From contig NC_134440.1 in NCBI RefSeq assembly GCF_030867145.1, forward strand, positions 4,960,001-5,024,000: a DNA stretch of 64,000 bases, given 5' to 3'. The translations under genes were made by a program, and so were the position numbers. The notes beneath the pieces are model-generated. The model saw nothing but the letters and a program-made list of their open reading frames with translations, made no database searches and was not told the DNA's origin. Source of the stretch: Opisthocomus hoazin. Taxonomy: Eukaryota; Chordata; Aves; Opisthocomiformes; Opisthocomidae. Below, in pieces: positions 53,353 through 64,000 of the stretch. Every line of letters begins with the position of its first letter. Positions within the stretch are counted from its first letter, which is position 1.

Positions 53353-54023
53353 GGGTGCCCCCAATTCAGCCAGCCCCCGTCGCCCTTCCGTGCTGTGCGA
53401 GGGGCTGAAGCGCTGCCATGGCCTCGGTGGCACCAACATGGCTCTGCTCACCCGCACGTCCATGTCTTGGCGTTCTTCTGGCACCTCTGTGACGATGGGG
53501 GGGCTGCAACAGCCAAAGGCATTGGGGGGGTTTGGGTGGGGGGCAGCCAAAAATCCACCCCTGAATCACCCCCAGACCCGGGGTGATGTCCCGAGGGGGC
53601 TCACACAAGGCCCTTGCTGGGGGGGTGCAAGGCGTAACCAGCCCCTCCTGGGGCGCAGCCAAACGTCCCTGTGTCCCCATCTCCCTTCCCCAGTGTCGGG
53701 GTCCTGGCTGCCCCCGCTTTTCTCCATGTCCGCCCTGCCCAAGGAGGGGGCTGAGCCCCCCGCCCCACACTGGGCAGCGGCACCCAGCTCCCCCCCCTCT
53801 CCTCCCGCTCCCCAGCAGTTGGGCAAGAGGCACACGGGGCTTTTTTGGGTGGGGGGTTATTTCGGTTTTGTTTACAGAGGCCTGGAGCATGAAATCAGCC
53901 CTGGAACTAAACCCAAACCTCTCCCCAGGGCAGTGTTACGGCAACAGCAGCCTCCAAGGGGGGGGTCAGGGCATCCTCCCCCGGCCCCGGCACAAACGGG
54001 ACGCGAGGACGCAGCGTCGGGCT
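53353..54023. other. Spacer before the HDGFL2 3' end
   Basis: Unique sequence without a recognised exon on either strand. A Cys-poor, Pro-rich plus frame is taken as chance. Confidence 0.45.
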
Positions 54024-54533
54024 GAGCCGGGAACATCTTTATTTGACACGTACAAAAGCTTCAGGTCTTGGCAACAAGAGCGGACAGACGGACAGACAAA
54101 GACGCTGCCCAGCACAAGGCAGGATGCTGCCACTGTTCTGTCCCTCCCCGGCCAAGATGGGAGAGAGAACACACAATTTTTACTCTTGTTTTTAACCCAG
54201 AAGCTGGTGGCCAGCCCCGCTGCCTCCCCTGGAGCCGGGGGTCCCGGCCAGGGAGAAGCCCCCCGCGTCCTAGGAAGAGCCCAGCCCAGGCACCAGAAAA
54301 CCAAGACCAAGGCAGCACGGTTGGGCTGTCCCAGGGCCCGGCGGGGACAGGGACACCCGTGGGTGCTGGTCCTGGCTCGTAGGGTAGGCCAGGGCTGGAG
54401 GGAAGCAGGGGGACCCGTGGGGGCATTTTTCAGTCCCAGCCCTGGGCAGGGGCTGCTCCTGCCCTCCCTCATCACAGTCAGCGATGCCTGAAGAAACAGA
54501 CACTAGGGCTCCTTGTGTTTTTCATTCAAAAAC
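54024..54533 (-). terminator. HDGFL2: Probable distal HDGFL2 3'UTR and polyA signal
   Basis: On the minus strand this reads as a typical 3'UTR end: ... GCTTTTGTACGTGTCAAATAAAGATGTTCC, with AATAAA at 54035-54030. Its upstream edge coincides exactly with the retroviral LTR, and beyond the other LTR the HDGFL2 coding end begins. Without the element, the stop codon would be about 810 bp from this signal. Assignment to HDGFL2 is inference from position and strand. Confidence 0.5.
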
Positions 54534-54947
54534 TGTCCTGGGTTTGGCCAGGACAGGGTTAATTTTCACCGGAATCCAGGAAAGGGGCACAGCTGGGGGG
54601 GCTGACCCCACCTGGCCCAACAGAGCAGGGCATTCCACATCATGTGCCATCATGCTGGGTTCCGGTGGGGGGTAGATGGGGGGCAGGAACTCTCTCATGG
54701 CTCAGGAGGGCAGAGCGGCGGTTCGGTCTGGGAGAACGGCTCTGTGGGTCGTGCAGTTTGTGTTGTGTTTTCTCCTCATCTGTATCGTTGTTGTTGCTGT
54801 TCCCTTTGTTTGCTGTTCTGTTAAACTGCCCTTATCCCGACCCACCAGGTTCTGCCTGTTTCTTTCCATTCTCCTCCGCACCCCGGCGGGGGGAGGGGCG
54901 GCCGCGTGGCACTTTTGTTTCCGGCTGCAGCCAAACCAGAACATTAA
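54534..54947 (+). repeat. 5' LTR of the ERVL-like element
   Basis: Begins TGTCCTGGGTTTGGCCAGGA and ends near CCAAACCAGAACATTAA. A near-identical copy at 62673-63089 begins TGTCCTGGGTTCGGCCAGGA. The exact right edge is uncertain by a few bases (CA at 54943 or TTAA at 54947). It is followed by TGGCGCCCAGCATGGGGT, a plausible tRNA-Lys type primer site. Confidence 0.92.
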
Positions 54948-55499
54948 TCTGGCGCCCAGCATGGGGTGGGGATAACGGCAGGGCTGAGCAGCGGGTGTTA
55001 AAACAGCTTTCTTAGATTTTGCTATAATTTGTTGTACGCATTTACTGTGTTAGTTAAACAGTCGCCAGTAAAAATGTTGCTGACTTTGATCAAATGGCTG
55101 TGGTATGTAAATCCGTATCTGGTGTACACATTCCCTGTGGTGATGTTCCTTACCTTGGGGAAAAGGATCAGGGTGATGATTTTGCTGTACTGTATGATAT
55201 CGACTTATGACATGATAACATCACTTGTGCATGAAATTAGGCTTGTGTTTGCATGCGGCGCTGCGGTCATTTCCGTACCTCGGATCCTATGTCTTAGAAT
55301 TTGTTAATAATCAAACCCAATCTGTGGGGAAAACCGGAGGGGATACCTCCCCCCACTCTGTCACCCCCCCCCTCTCTCCCTCAGGCTGGTCCTAATGGCT
55401 TTTGAGAATTTCCAGTACCCGTGGGATGCTCAGGCCAGCACTCTCCTGTTGTTCTGCCTCCTGACTGGGTTGCAGGTTTTGTTTAGGGTTACACAAGTT

Positions 55500-56460
55500 G
55501 TTAAGAACATCGTGCAGAGACCTGCCCCGGGGCTGGATAGCTGTGAGTGGCTGGGGGTGTGGGACAGCATGGGCTCCAGCCCCAGCTCCAGCTGCAGGCA
55601 TGGCGGCTGAGCCCAATGACCAACCTGTGCCGGCAGCAGTCGCCCCGGTAAAACTAAAGAGAGCAGATCGCTCCGGGAGGGATGACGATGAGCCAGGGTC
55701 ATCGCGGGAGATAGAGACAGAGATCATCACCTGGTCCCTGTCCCTGGGGGAGCTGCGAGACATGCGGAAAGATTTCAGCCGCCACCCAGGCGAGCACATT
55801 GTCACCTGGCTGCTGCGGTGCTGGGATAACGGAGCCAGCAGCTTGGAGTTAGAGGGCACGGAAGCCAACCAGCTGGGATCCCTGGCCAGGGATGGGGGCA
55901 TTGACCAAGCCATTGGGAAAAAGAACAAGTCCTCAGCCTCTGGAGGAGACTTCTGTCAGACGTGAGGGGGAGGTACCCCTTCAGTGACGATTTTGTATGC
56001 TATCCTGGCAAGTGGACCAATATGGAAAGGGGCATTCAGTACTTGAGGGAATTAGCTGTGCGGGAGCTGGTTTACTATGAACCAGACGATGACCAGTTAC
56101 CCACAGACCTAGATGAAGTCCAGTGCACAGCATCTATGTGGAGGAAGTTTGTGCGGAGCGCACCATCCTCATATGCCAACTCACTGGCAGTTGTAAACTG
56201 GAAAGGTAAGGAGGCACCAACAGTGGATGAGGTGGCTGTCAGACTCCGGCAGTATGAGGAAAGTCTCTCTTGCTCCCTTCTCTCAGCTGTGAATAAATTG
56301 TCCCGGGAGTTCCAGCAATTCAAAGAGGATATGTCCTACTCCCCACCTGTGCGGGCCCGCATCTCAGCTATTGAGGCAAGCGTTTCTCTGCTCAGAAGAG
56401 AGAGTACAGAGGCTACACACCACGGGGCACCCTGTGGTTCTACCTGCGTGACCACGGAGA
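55500..56460 (+). mobile_element. ERVL gag-like block
   Basis: Encodes segments typical of bird ERVL gag, such as LSLGELRDMRKDFSRHPGEH and YLRELAVRELVYYE. Non-functional fossil; recognised by similarity to ERVL gag from memory and by its place between the leader and pol. Confidence 0.75.
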
Positions 56461-58990
56461 GGACATGAGGAAGTGGGATGGAAAACCCACCTCAAGTCTA
56501 GAGGCACGAGTCCGTGAGTTGCGAGGTAAAACAATCAGCAAAACTCACTCACCCTTTAATAGTCCCATATGGCCAGTGAGAAAATCTACTGGAGAGTGGA
56601 GACCGACAATAGACTACCGTGGCCTGAATGAAGTCACACCACCGCTGAGTGCTGCCGTGCCAGACATGCTAGAACTTCAGTATCAGCTGGAGTCAAAGGC
56701 AGCCAAGTGCTACGCTACAACTGACATCGCTAATGCATTCTTCTCCATCCCTTTGGCAGCAGAGTGCAGGCCACAGTTTGCTTTCACCTGGAGGGGCATC
56801 CAGTACACCTGGAATCGACTGCCCCAGGGGTGGAAACACAGTCCCACCATTTGCCATGGACTAATCCGGACTGCACTGGAAAAGGGTGAAGCTCCAGAAC
56901 ATCTGCAGCACATCGATGACATCATTGTATGGGGTGACACCGCGGAGGAAGTTTTTGAGAAAGGGGAGAAGATAGTTCAGATCCTTCTGAAAGCCGGTTT
57001 CGCCATTAAGCGAAGTAAAGTCAAGGGACCTGCGCAAGAGATCCAGTTTTGGGGAATAAAATGGCAGGATGGGCGCCGTCAAATCCCAATGGATGTCATC
57101 AACAAAATAGCAGCTATGTCTCCACCCACCAGCAAAACGGAAGCACAGACCTTCCTGGGTGTTGTGGGTTTTTGGAGGATGCACATCCCAAATTACAGCC
57201 AGATTGTAAGCCCGCTGTACCACGTGACCCAGAAGAAGAATGGTTTTGAATGGGGCCCTGAGCAACGACAGGCATTTGAACAGATTAAACGGGAGATAGT
57301 TCATGCCGTAGCCCTTGGTCCAGTCCGGTCAGGGCAAGATGTTAAAAACGTGCTCTACACCGCAGCCGGGGAGAATGGCCCAGCCTGGAGTCTCTGGCAG
57401 AAAGCACCAGGGGAGACTCGAGGTCGACCCCTGGGGTTCTGGAGCCGGGGATACCAAGGATCCGAGGCCCGCTACACTCCCACTGAAAAAGAGATTCTGG
57501 CAGCATAGGAAGGCGTTCGAGCTGCTTCAGAAGTGGTCAGCACTGAAGCACAGCTCCTCCTAGCACCACGATTGCCGGTCCTGGGCTGGATGTTCAAAGA
57601 GAGGGTCCCCTCTACGCATCATGCCACCGATGCTACGCGGAGTAAGTGGGTCGCGCTGATCACCCAGCGCGCCCGAATGGGAAACCCCAGTCGCCCAGGA
57701 ATTCTGGAGGTAATCATGGACTGGTCAGAAGGCAAAGATTTTGGAGCATCGCCAGAGGAGGAGGTGACACGTGCTGAAGAGGCCCCACTGTATAACCAGC
57801 TGCCAGAAGATGAGAAACAGTATGCCCTGTTCACGGATGGGTCCTGTCGCATTGTGGGGAAGCAGCGGAGGTGGAAGGCTGCTGTATGGAGCCCTACACG
57901 ACAAGTCACGGAAACTGCCGAGGGAGAAGGTGAGTCCAGCCAGTTTGCAGAGGTGAAAGCCATCCAGCTGGCTTTAGACATCGCCAGTCGAGAGAAGTGG
58001 CCAGTGCTCTGTCTTTACACCGACTCCTGGATGGTGGCCAATGCCTTGTGGGGGTGGCTGCAGCAATGGAAGAAGAACAACTGGCAGCGCAGAGGCAAAC
58101 CTATCTGGGCTGCCCCATTGTGGCAAGATATTGCTGCCCGGCTGGAGCAGTTGGTTGTAAAAGTCCGTCACGTGGACGCCCACGTCCCTAAGAGTTGGGC
58201 CACTGAGGAACATCAAAACAACCACCAGGTGGATCAGGCTGCTAAGATTGAAGTGGCTAAGGTGGATCTGGACTGGCAACATAAGGGTGAACTGTTTATA
58301 GCTCGGTGGGCCCATGACACCTCGGGCCACCAAGGAACAGACGCGACATACAGATGGGCTCGTGCCCGAGGGGTGGACTTGACTATGGACACTATTGCAC
58401 AGGTTATCCATGAATGTGAGACATGCGCTGCAATCAAGCAAGCCAAGCGGGTAAAGCCTCAGTGGTATGGAGGACGATGGCTAAAATATAAATACGGGGA
58501 GGCTTGGCAGATTGACTACATCACACTGCCACAAACCCGCCAAGGCAAGCGCTATGTGCTCACAATGGTGGAGGCCACCACCGGATGGCTGGAAACCTAC
58601 CCTGTGCCCCATGCCACTGCCCGGAATACCATCCTGGGCCTGGAAAAACAAGTCCTGTGGCGACATGGCACTCCCGAAAGAATCGAGTCGGACAACGGGA
58701 CTCACTTTCGCAACAGCCTCATAGACACCTGGGCCAAAGAACACGGTATTGAGTGGGTGTATCACATCCCCTACCATGCACCAGCCTCTGGAAAGATCGA
58801 GCAGTACAATGGGCTGCTAAAAACCACTTTGAGAGCAATGGGGGGGTGGGACTTTCAAAAATTGGGATACCCATTTAGCAAAGGCCACCTGGTTGGTTAA
58901 CACCAGAGGGTCCACCAACCGGGCTGGTCCTGCCCAGTCAAAACCTCAGCGCCCAGTAGAAGGGGATAAAGTCCCTGTAGTGCACATGCG
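56461..58990 (+). mobile_element. ERVL pol-like block (RT, RNase H, integrase)
   Basis: Reverse-transcriptase signatures: IDYRGLNEVTPPL, TTDIANAFFSIPL, LPQGWKHSPTICHGL and an IDDI box. RNase H: LFTDGSC and LYTDSWMVANALWGWLQQW. Integrase: the zinc-finger region (HDTSGHQGTDATYRWARARG, CETCAAIKQAK) and the catalytic-core words WQIDYITLP and ESDNGTHF. The mixture is characteristic of class III ERVs. Its right end is interrupted by a CR1. Confidence 0.92.
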
Positions 58991-58999
58991 GAACATGTT

Positions 59000-61440
59000 C
59001 ACAGAATCACAGAATCACAGAATCACAGAATGGTAGGGGTTGGAAGGGACCTCTGTGGGTCATCTAGTCCAACCATCCTGCCGAAGCAGGGTCATCTGCA
59101 GTAGGCTGTAGAGGACCTTGTCCAGGCGGGTCTTGAATACCTCCAGAGAAGGAGACTCCACAGCCTCCCTGGGCAGCCTGTTCTAGTGCTCCGTCACCCT
59201 CAGAGGGAAGAAGTTCTTCCTCATGTTCAGACAGAACTTCCTCTGCTTCAGTTTGTGCCCATTGCCCCTTGTCCTGTCGCTGGGCACCACTGAAAAGAGC
59301 TTGGCCCCATCCTCCTGACACCCACCCTGCAGATATTTGTAAGTATATATTAGGTCCCCTCGCAGCCTTCTCTTCTCCAGGCTGAACAAGCCCAGCTCGC
59401 TCAGCCTCTCCTCGCAGGAGAGATGCTCCAGTCCCCTCACCATCCTTGTAGCCCTCCGCTGGACTCTCTCCAGTAGCTCTTCATCTTTCTTGAACTGAGG
59501 AGCCCAGAACTGGACAGAGTACTCCAGATGAGGCCTCACTAGGGCAGTGTAGAGGGGAAGGAGAACCTCCCTCGACCTGCTGGCCACACTCCTCCTAATG
59601 CACCCCAGAATGCCATTGGCCTTCTTGGCAGCCAGGGCACACTGCTGGCTCATGGTCAACCTGTCGTCCCCCAGGACACCCAGGTCCCTCTCGCAGAGCT
59701 GCTCTCCAGCAGGTCCGCCCCAAGCCTGTACTGATGCATGGAGTTGTTCCTCCCCAGCTGCAGGACCCTGCATTTGCCTTTGTTGAACCTCATCAGGTTC
59801 CTCTCTGCCCAGCTTTCCAGCCTGTCCAGGTCACGCTGAATGGCAGCACAGCCTTCTGGTGTATCTACCACACCTCCCAGTTTGGTGTCATCAGCAAACT
59901 TGCTGAGGGTACATTCTAACTCTTCATCCAGGTCGCTGATGAAGTTAAACAAGGCTGGGCCCAGTACTGACCCCTGAGGGACACCACTAGTTACCAGCCT
60001 CCAACCAGACTCAGCGCCGCTGACGACAACCCTCTGAGTTCTGCCATTCAGCCAGTTCTTAATCCACTTCACTGACCACTCATCCAGCCCACACTTCCTC
60101 AGCTTCCCTAGGAGGATATTATGGGAGACTGTGTCGAAAGCCTTGCTGAAGTCAAGGCAGACAACATCCACGGCTCTCCCTTCATCTACCCAGCCAGTCA
60201 TGTCATCGTAGAAAGCTATTAGATTGGTCAGGCATGATTTCCCTTTGGTGAATCCATGCTGACTACTCCTGAGAACCTTCTTTTCCTCCACTTGCTTGTT
60301 GATGACCTCCAGGATAAGCTGCTCCATCACTTTCCCAGGATGGAGGTGAGGCTGACCGGCCTGTAGTTCCCTGGGTCCTCCTTCTTGCCCTTTTTGAAGA
60401 TTGGAGTGACACTGGCCTTTCTCCAGTCCTCGGGCACCTCTCCTGTCCTCCAGGACATCTCAAAGATGATGGAGAGTGGCTCAGCAATGACATCCGCCAG
60501 CTCCCTCAGCACTCGTGGGTGCATTCCATCAGGGCCCATGGATTTGTGGGCATCCAGATCACTTAAGCGATCCCTCACACAGTCCTCCTCGACCAAGGGA
60601 AAGTCATCCTCTTTGTAGCCTTCCTCTCTTATCTTTGGGGCCTGGGATTCCTGAGGGCCTGCCTTGGCACTGAAGACTGAAGCAAAGAAGGCATTCATTA
60701 GCTCTGCCTTCTCTACATCCTCCGTCACCAGGACACCCGCCTCGTTCAGCAGCGGCCCCACATTGTCCCTAGCCTTCCTTTTGCTGCTGATGGAGTTGAA
60801 GAAGCCCTTCTTGTTTTTTTTGACATCCCTTGCCAGCTTCAATTCCAGGTGGGCCTTGGCCTTCCTCGTCGCATCCCTGCATGCTCTCACCACGTTCCTG
60901 TACTCTTCCCAAGTGGCCTGTCCCTCTTTCCACATTCCATGGACCTTTCTCTTCCACCTGATCTCCGCTAGAAGCTCCTTGTTTAACCATGCAGGTCTCC
61001 TGCCTCCTTTGCTCGATTTCTTTCTCAGGGGGATGCACCACTCCTGAGCATGGAGGAAGTGACGTTTAAAGAGCAACCAGCACTCTTGGACCCCCCTGCC
61101 TTCAAGAGCCCTGGCCCACGGGATTCCTCCCAGTAGCTCCTTGAAGAGGCCAAAGTTAGCCCTCCTGAGGTCCAAGGTTTTGATCCTGCTTATCGCCCTG
61201 CTTCCTCCACGCAGGATCCTGAACTTGTAGCCGAGTCTACCTCTGACCTTCACATCCTCCACCAGTCCGTCCTTGTTTGTTAATACAAGGTCCAGCAGAG
61301 CGCCTTTCCTTGTTGGTTCCTCCACCACTTGCAGGAACCCCCTGGATTGCGCCTGCCTAGCTGTATGGTCTTCCCAGCTGATGTCCGGGTGGTTGAAGTC
61401 CCCCATGAGAACCAGGGCCTGTGATTGTGAGGCTGTTAGG
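59000..61440 (-). mobile_element. CR1 LINE, 2.4 kb, inserted in the ERV
   Basis: Non-LTR retrotransposon of the avian CR1 family in reverse orientation. The 3' end at 59000 shows four TCACAGAA tail words followed by TGGTAGGGGTTGGAAGGGAC, the CR1 hallmark. Coding from the right: the end of the endonuclease ([33 protein letters not shown]), then reverse transcriptase ([11 protein letters not shown]-type linker, [91 protein letters not shown]) and the C-terminal region to NGHKLKQRK. 5'-truncated within the endonuclease. The frame changes three times (near 60325, 59690 and 59185), so it is dead, but it is otherwise well preserved. Confidence 0.95.
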
Positions 61441-61684
61441 GAAGACGGTTTGGGTTAGTCCTGCCTCGGGCAAAGGCAAGCCCGTCCGTGGGATTGCTTT
61501 TGCTCAAGGACCTGGGTGTACCTGGTGGGTAATGCGGAAGGATGGGGAAGTCCGATGTGTACCTCATGTGGATTTGATTTTGGGTGAGAATAGTCCATAA
61601 ATACATAAATTGTATAAAGTTAATTGTTAAATAACCCTGTCACTGTCTGTTATCACTGTTATAATTGTTATATTTATATATTAT
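61441..61684 (+). mobile_element. ERV internal fragment between two CR1s
   Basis: GAAGACGGTTTGGGTTAGTC onward. Coding-like words (GKGKPVRGIAFAQG) suggest the far end of ERVL pol, followed by AT-rich DNA (TTATAATTGTTATATTTATA). Placed in the ERV by continuity on either side of the CR1. Confidence 0.6.
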
Positions 61685-62243
61685 CAAGGGAGGTTCTCCT
61701 TCCCCTCTACACTGCCCTAGTGAGGCCTCATCTGGAGTACTCTGTCCAGTTCTGGGCTCCCCAGTTCAAGAAAGATGAGAAGCTACTGGAGAGAGTCCAG
61801 CGCAGGGCTGCGAGGATGATGAGGGGACTGGAGCATCTCTCCTGCGAGGAAAGGCTGAGGGAGCTGGGCTTGTTCAGCCTGGAGAAGAGAAGGCTGAGAG
61901 GGGACCTTAGAAATGCCTCTAAATATCTGCAGGGTGGGGGTCAGGAGGATGGGGCCAGACTCTGTTCAGTGGTGCCCAGCGACAGGACAAGGGGCAACGG
62001 GCACAAACTGAAGCAGAGGAAGTTCTGTCTGAACCCGAGGAAGAACTTCTTCCCTCTGAGGGTGATGGAGCCCTGGCCCAGGCTGCCCAGGGAGGCTGTG
62101 GAGTCTCCTTCTCGGGAGATATTCAAGACCCACCTGGACAAGGTCCTCTACAGCCTACTGTAGGTGACCCTGCTTGGGCAGGGGGTTGGGCTGGGTGACC
62201 CACAGAGGTCCCTTCCAACCCCTACCATTCTGTGATTCTGTGA
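61685..62243 (+). mobile_element. CR1 LINE, 5'-truncated, plus strand
   Basis: The last 560 bp of a CR1: [60 protein letters not shown], then the CR1 3' noncoding region and two ATTCTGTG tail words ending at 62243. One frame is open to a stop in the normal position. Opposite in orientation to the larger CR1 244 bp to its left. Confidence 0.94.
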
Positions 62244-62672
62244 TATGTTATACCAATAGTATAATAGTAAGAATCGTCCAGATTAAAGAAGGATGGACTT
62301 TTTGATGAAACCTAGCAGAGCACAGCGATGATGGAACTGGACCTGGTTTTCAACAACTGGTACCCAGCAACTTCATCAAGATCGACGTCTCCAACCTGCA
62401 GACTGTGGGCACGGGCTGCACCAGATACATCAGCTGTGAGCTCCGGATGCAGCAAGTGACCGCCCATCACCACACATCACCTCTCCTGCTACAGAAGACC
62501 ATTACAACAGATGGAGCCCGAAGTCATGGATTAAATGGATTCAACGGACACTTTAGAGTGATGATCCATAGACTAAGGGAATGGTATCTGGAGACAGGAG
62601 AAGTGGTGGTGATCAACTGGACAATGGGGGACCTGGGCATGACATAGATGGTATGGAATAAGGGGTGGATAA
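62244..62672 (+). mobile_element. 3' internal region of the ERV
   Basis: A unique stretch between the second CR1 and the 3' LTR, ending in a purine-rich run (GGAATAAGGGGTGGATAA) where the polypurine tract is expected. No envelope-like protein was recognised. Confidence 0.6.
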
Positions 62673-63089
62673 TGTCCTGGGTTCGGCCAGGACAGGGTTC
62701 ATTTTCACTGGAATCCAGGGAAGGGGCACAGCTGGGGGGGCTGACCCCACCTGGCCCAACAGAGCAGGGCATTCCATGCCATGTGCCGTCATGCTGGGTT
62801 CCGGTGGGGGGGACCTGGGGGGCGGGAACTCTCTCGCGGCTCGGGAGCGCGCGGCGCCGGTCCGGTCTGGCAGAACGGCTCTGTGGGTCGTGCGGTTTGT
62901 GTTGTGTTTTCTCCTCATCTGTATCGTTGTTGTTGCTGTTCCCTCTCTTTGCTGTTCTGTTAAACTGCCCTTATCCCGACCCACCAGGTTCTGCCTGTTT
63001 CTTTCCATTCTGCTCCGCACCCCGGCGGGGGGAGGGGCGGCCGCGTGGCGCTTTTTTGTTGCCGGCTGCAGCCAAACCAGAACAATTAA
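62673..63089 (+). repeat. 3' LTR of the ERVL-like element
   Basis: Partner of the LTR at 54534-54947, with roughly 7-8% difference by eye, concentrated around CpG positions (62810-62870). It lies about 300 bp beyond the HDGFL2 stop codon, in antisense to that gene. Confidence 0.92.
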
Positions 63090-63387
63090 AAAACCCTTTA
63101 TATTCATTTCATGTCGGTCGAAATCACAAGAAATTAGGTAAGAGGGAAAAACAAAATGAAAAAAAAAAAAGGAAAAAAAAAAATAAAACAAAAAAAAGGG
63201 GGACAAACACAGACCACCAGCACAGGCCCCCGCGGTCGGTGCGTTCGCGGGGCCAGGGGCACAGAACAAGACCTAGGACATCACTACTGTGTGACTTCGT
63301 GAAGTAACTCGAGCAGGGGACGCGGCAGCGGCCGGTCACCCTCGACAGCCCCTCCACCGCCTCCTCCTCCGGGCGGGAGCTGCGTCC
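63090..63387 (-). other. HDGFL2: Proximal HDGFL2 3'UTR
   Basis: Minus-strand sequence directly after the stop, ending at the LTR. It includes long T/A tracts (plus-strand A-rich runs at 63157-63198) and an AATATA variant polyA hexamer at 63104-63099, which could serve as a substitute signal now that the distal part is displaced. Inference. Confidence 0.5.
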
Positions 63388-63785
63388 TCAGCTCTCCTCC
63401 GCATCGTCCACAGCCTCCGACTCCCCGCGGGCTCGCTCCGGCCCAGCTCGCTCGGCCTTGGGATAGTCCTGCACGCTGTTGGGGGAGAGCACAGGCGCCT
63501 CAGCGAGCGTCCGCCATGCCCTGTGCCCCCAGGCTCCTTCCCAAGCTGGGAAAAGCCCACCACGACCCCCGAGACCCCCCAGATCCTCCATCCAAGCACC
63601 CAGCTTGGCAGCGGGCCGAGGAGAGGTGCCGAGCCCCCAGCTTTGCCCCTCGCACGCTCACTTGTTGTGGGTCTCCTCGACGGACGCCTCCGACTCCCCA
63701 GCTCCCGGCCCTTGGCTTTTGTCCTTCCCCTCCGTGCCCTCTGTTTTTTGGGACAGGGACTCGCCATTCACAGGACCCGACAAGT
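63388..63785 (-). CDS. HDGFL2: HDGFL2, last two coding exons (partial gene)
   Basis: C-terminus of hepatoma-derived growth factor-like 2, a PWWP-domain chromatin reader of methylated H3K36. Penultimate exon 63785-63662 (124 nt) and final exon 63475-63388, stop TGA at 63390-63388. Acceptors are CCCTTCAG|AC and CCCCCAACAG|CG; the donor is AACAA|GTGAGC. The junction phase is consistent. The peptide starts DLSGPVNGESLSQKTEGTEG and ends ERARGESEAVDDAEES. This parallels my memory of human HDGFL2 (DLSAPVNGE ... ERARGDSEALDEES). The PWWP and IBD parts lie outside the window. Convergent with the perilipin cluster, as in human. Confidence 0.9.
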
Positions 63786-64000
63786 CTGAAGGGAAAAGAG
63801 AGGCTCAGCCAGCCGGGTCCCCACGGCAGACCTCCTCCCCCCTGACCCACGAGGGGCTGGGAACGCCGAGGACCCCCACCCAAACGCTGTCCCCATCCAG
63901 GCAAGGGACACCCAGCCAAGCCCAAGGGGACCCCAGGCCTGGCCTGACCTCGATAGCTAGGAGAAGGGTCCCAAAGACTCCATCCCCAAGCCCAGAGGCA
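63786..64000 (-). other. HDGFL2: HDGFL2 intron at the right edge
   Basis: Minus-strand intron sequence upstream of the penultimate coding exon. No further exon is visible before the edge. Confidence 0.6.

Larger units (their letters stand above)
54534..63089 (+). mobile_element. ERVL-like endogenous retrovirus with both LTRs
   Basis: A class III (ERVL/spuma-related) fossil provirus, plus strand, 8.6 kb including later insertions. Parts: LTR 54534-54947; primer-binding-like site at about 54950; leader; gag-like block about 55500-56460; pol-like block about 56460-58990 with reverse transcriptase, RNase H and integrase signatures; remainder of the internal region 61441-61684 and 62244-62672; LTR 62673-63089. 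No envelope gene was seen. It is broken, with several breaks plus two CR1 insertions. A candidate 5-bp target duplication, AAAAC, lies at 54529-54533 and 63090-63094. The LTRs differ at roughly 30 positions of about 410 by eye, so the insertion is perhaps 15-25 million years old at usual bird rates (crude). Confidence 0.9.

Noticed and set aside
55029-55307. A 92-codon hydrophobic frame as a possible host membrane protein
   Set aside because: It lies in the leader of the retroviral fossil between the LTR and the gag-like block; treated as part of that element.

Overview
The window looks like bird nuclear DNA from a small, very GC-rich chromosome (a chicken chromosome 28 type of region; this assignment is inference). 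Three things point there: LINEs of the avian CR1 type with 8-bp tail repeats at 39.0, 59.0-61.4 and 61.7-62.2 kb; extreme G/C runs and minisatellites in nearly every intron and spacer; and a gene order that I know from human 19p13.3, SEMA6B - LRG1 - PLIN5 - a further perilipin - HDGFL2.

Layout. Positions 1-29,000 hold no protein gene that I can support. They are the far upstream region of SEMA6B: minisatellites, alternating CA/CG tracts, a C/G-homopolymer CpG island with a good splice donor (15.15-15.56 kb), a second candidate first exon with a TATA box (24.74-24.84 kb), and several AT-rich islands that stand out from the GC-rich background. SEMA6B follows on the plus strand (29.28-38.25 kb; 16 coding exons, 907 codons, all junctions phase-consistent). 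LRG1 is a single coding exon (39.5-40.5 kb) with a CR1 fragment ending about 20 bp before its start codon. Two complete perilipin genes follow, PLIN5 (41.9-47.2 kb) and a PLIN3-type gene (48.5-51.5 kb), then a short third perilipin-like remnant (52.5-53.35 kb). HDGFL2 runs on the minus strand from the right edge; only its last two coding exons are in the window.

An old ERVL-like (class III) retrovirus copy with two LTRs occupies 54.53-63.09 kb and carries two CR1 insertions. It appears to sit inside the 3' untranslated region of HDGFL2.

Most unusual features: (1) PLIN5 and the PLIN3-type gene share an almost identical block from exon 2 through intron 2 into exon 3, while the rest has diverged, which looks like gene conversion of the PAT domain. 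(2) A PLIN5 intron carries about 32 copies of a 38-bp unit that is the end of the preceding exon plus its splice donor. (3) A perfect 92-bp palindrome lies just after another PLIN5 donor. (4) A PLIN5-type TLMPE tail motif lies in another frame just past the predicted PLIN5 stop, beyond a G homopolymer.

Functionally, the perilipins coat lipid droplets, SEMA6B is a membrane guidance receptor/ligand, LRG1 is a secreted plasma LRR protein and HDGFL2 is a chromatin reader. Their proximity reflects conserved synteny, not an operon. No searches could be run; all homology calls are from remembered family sequences.
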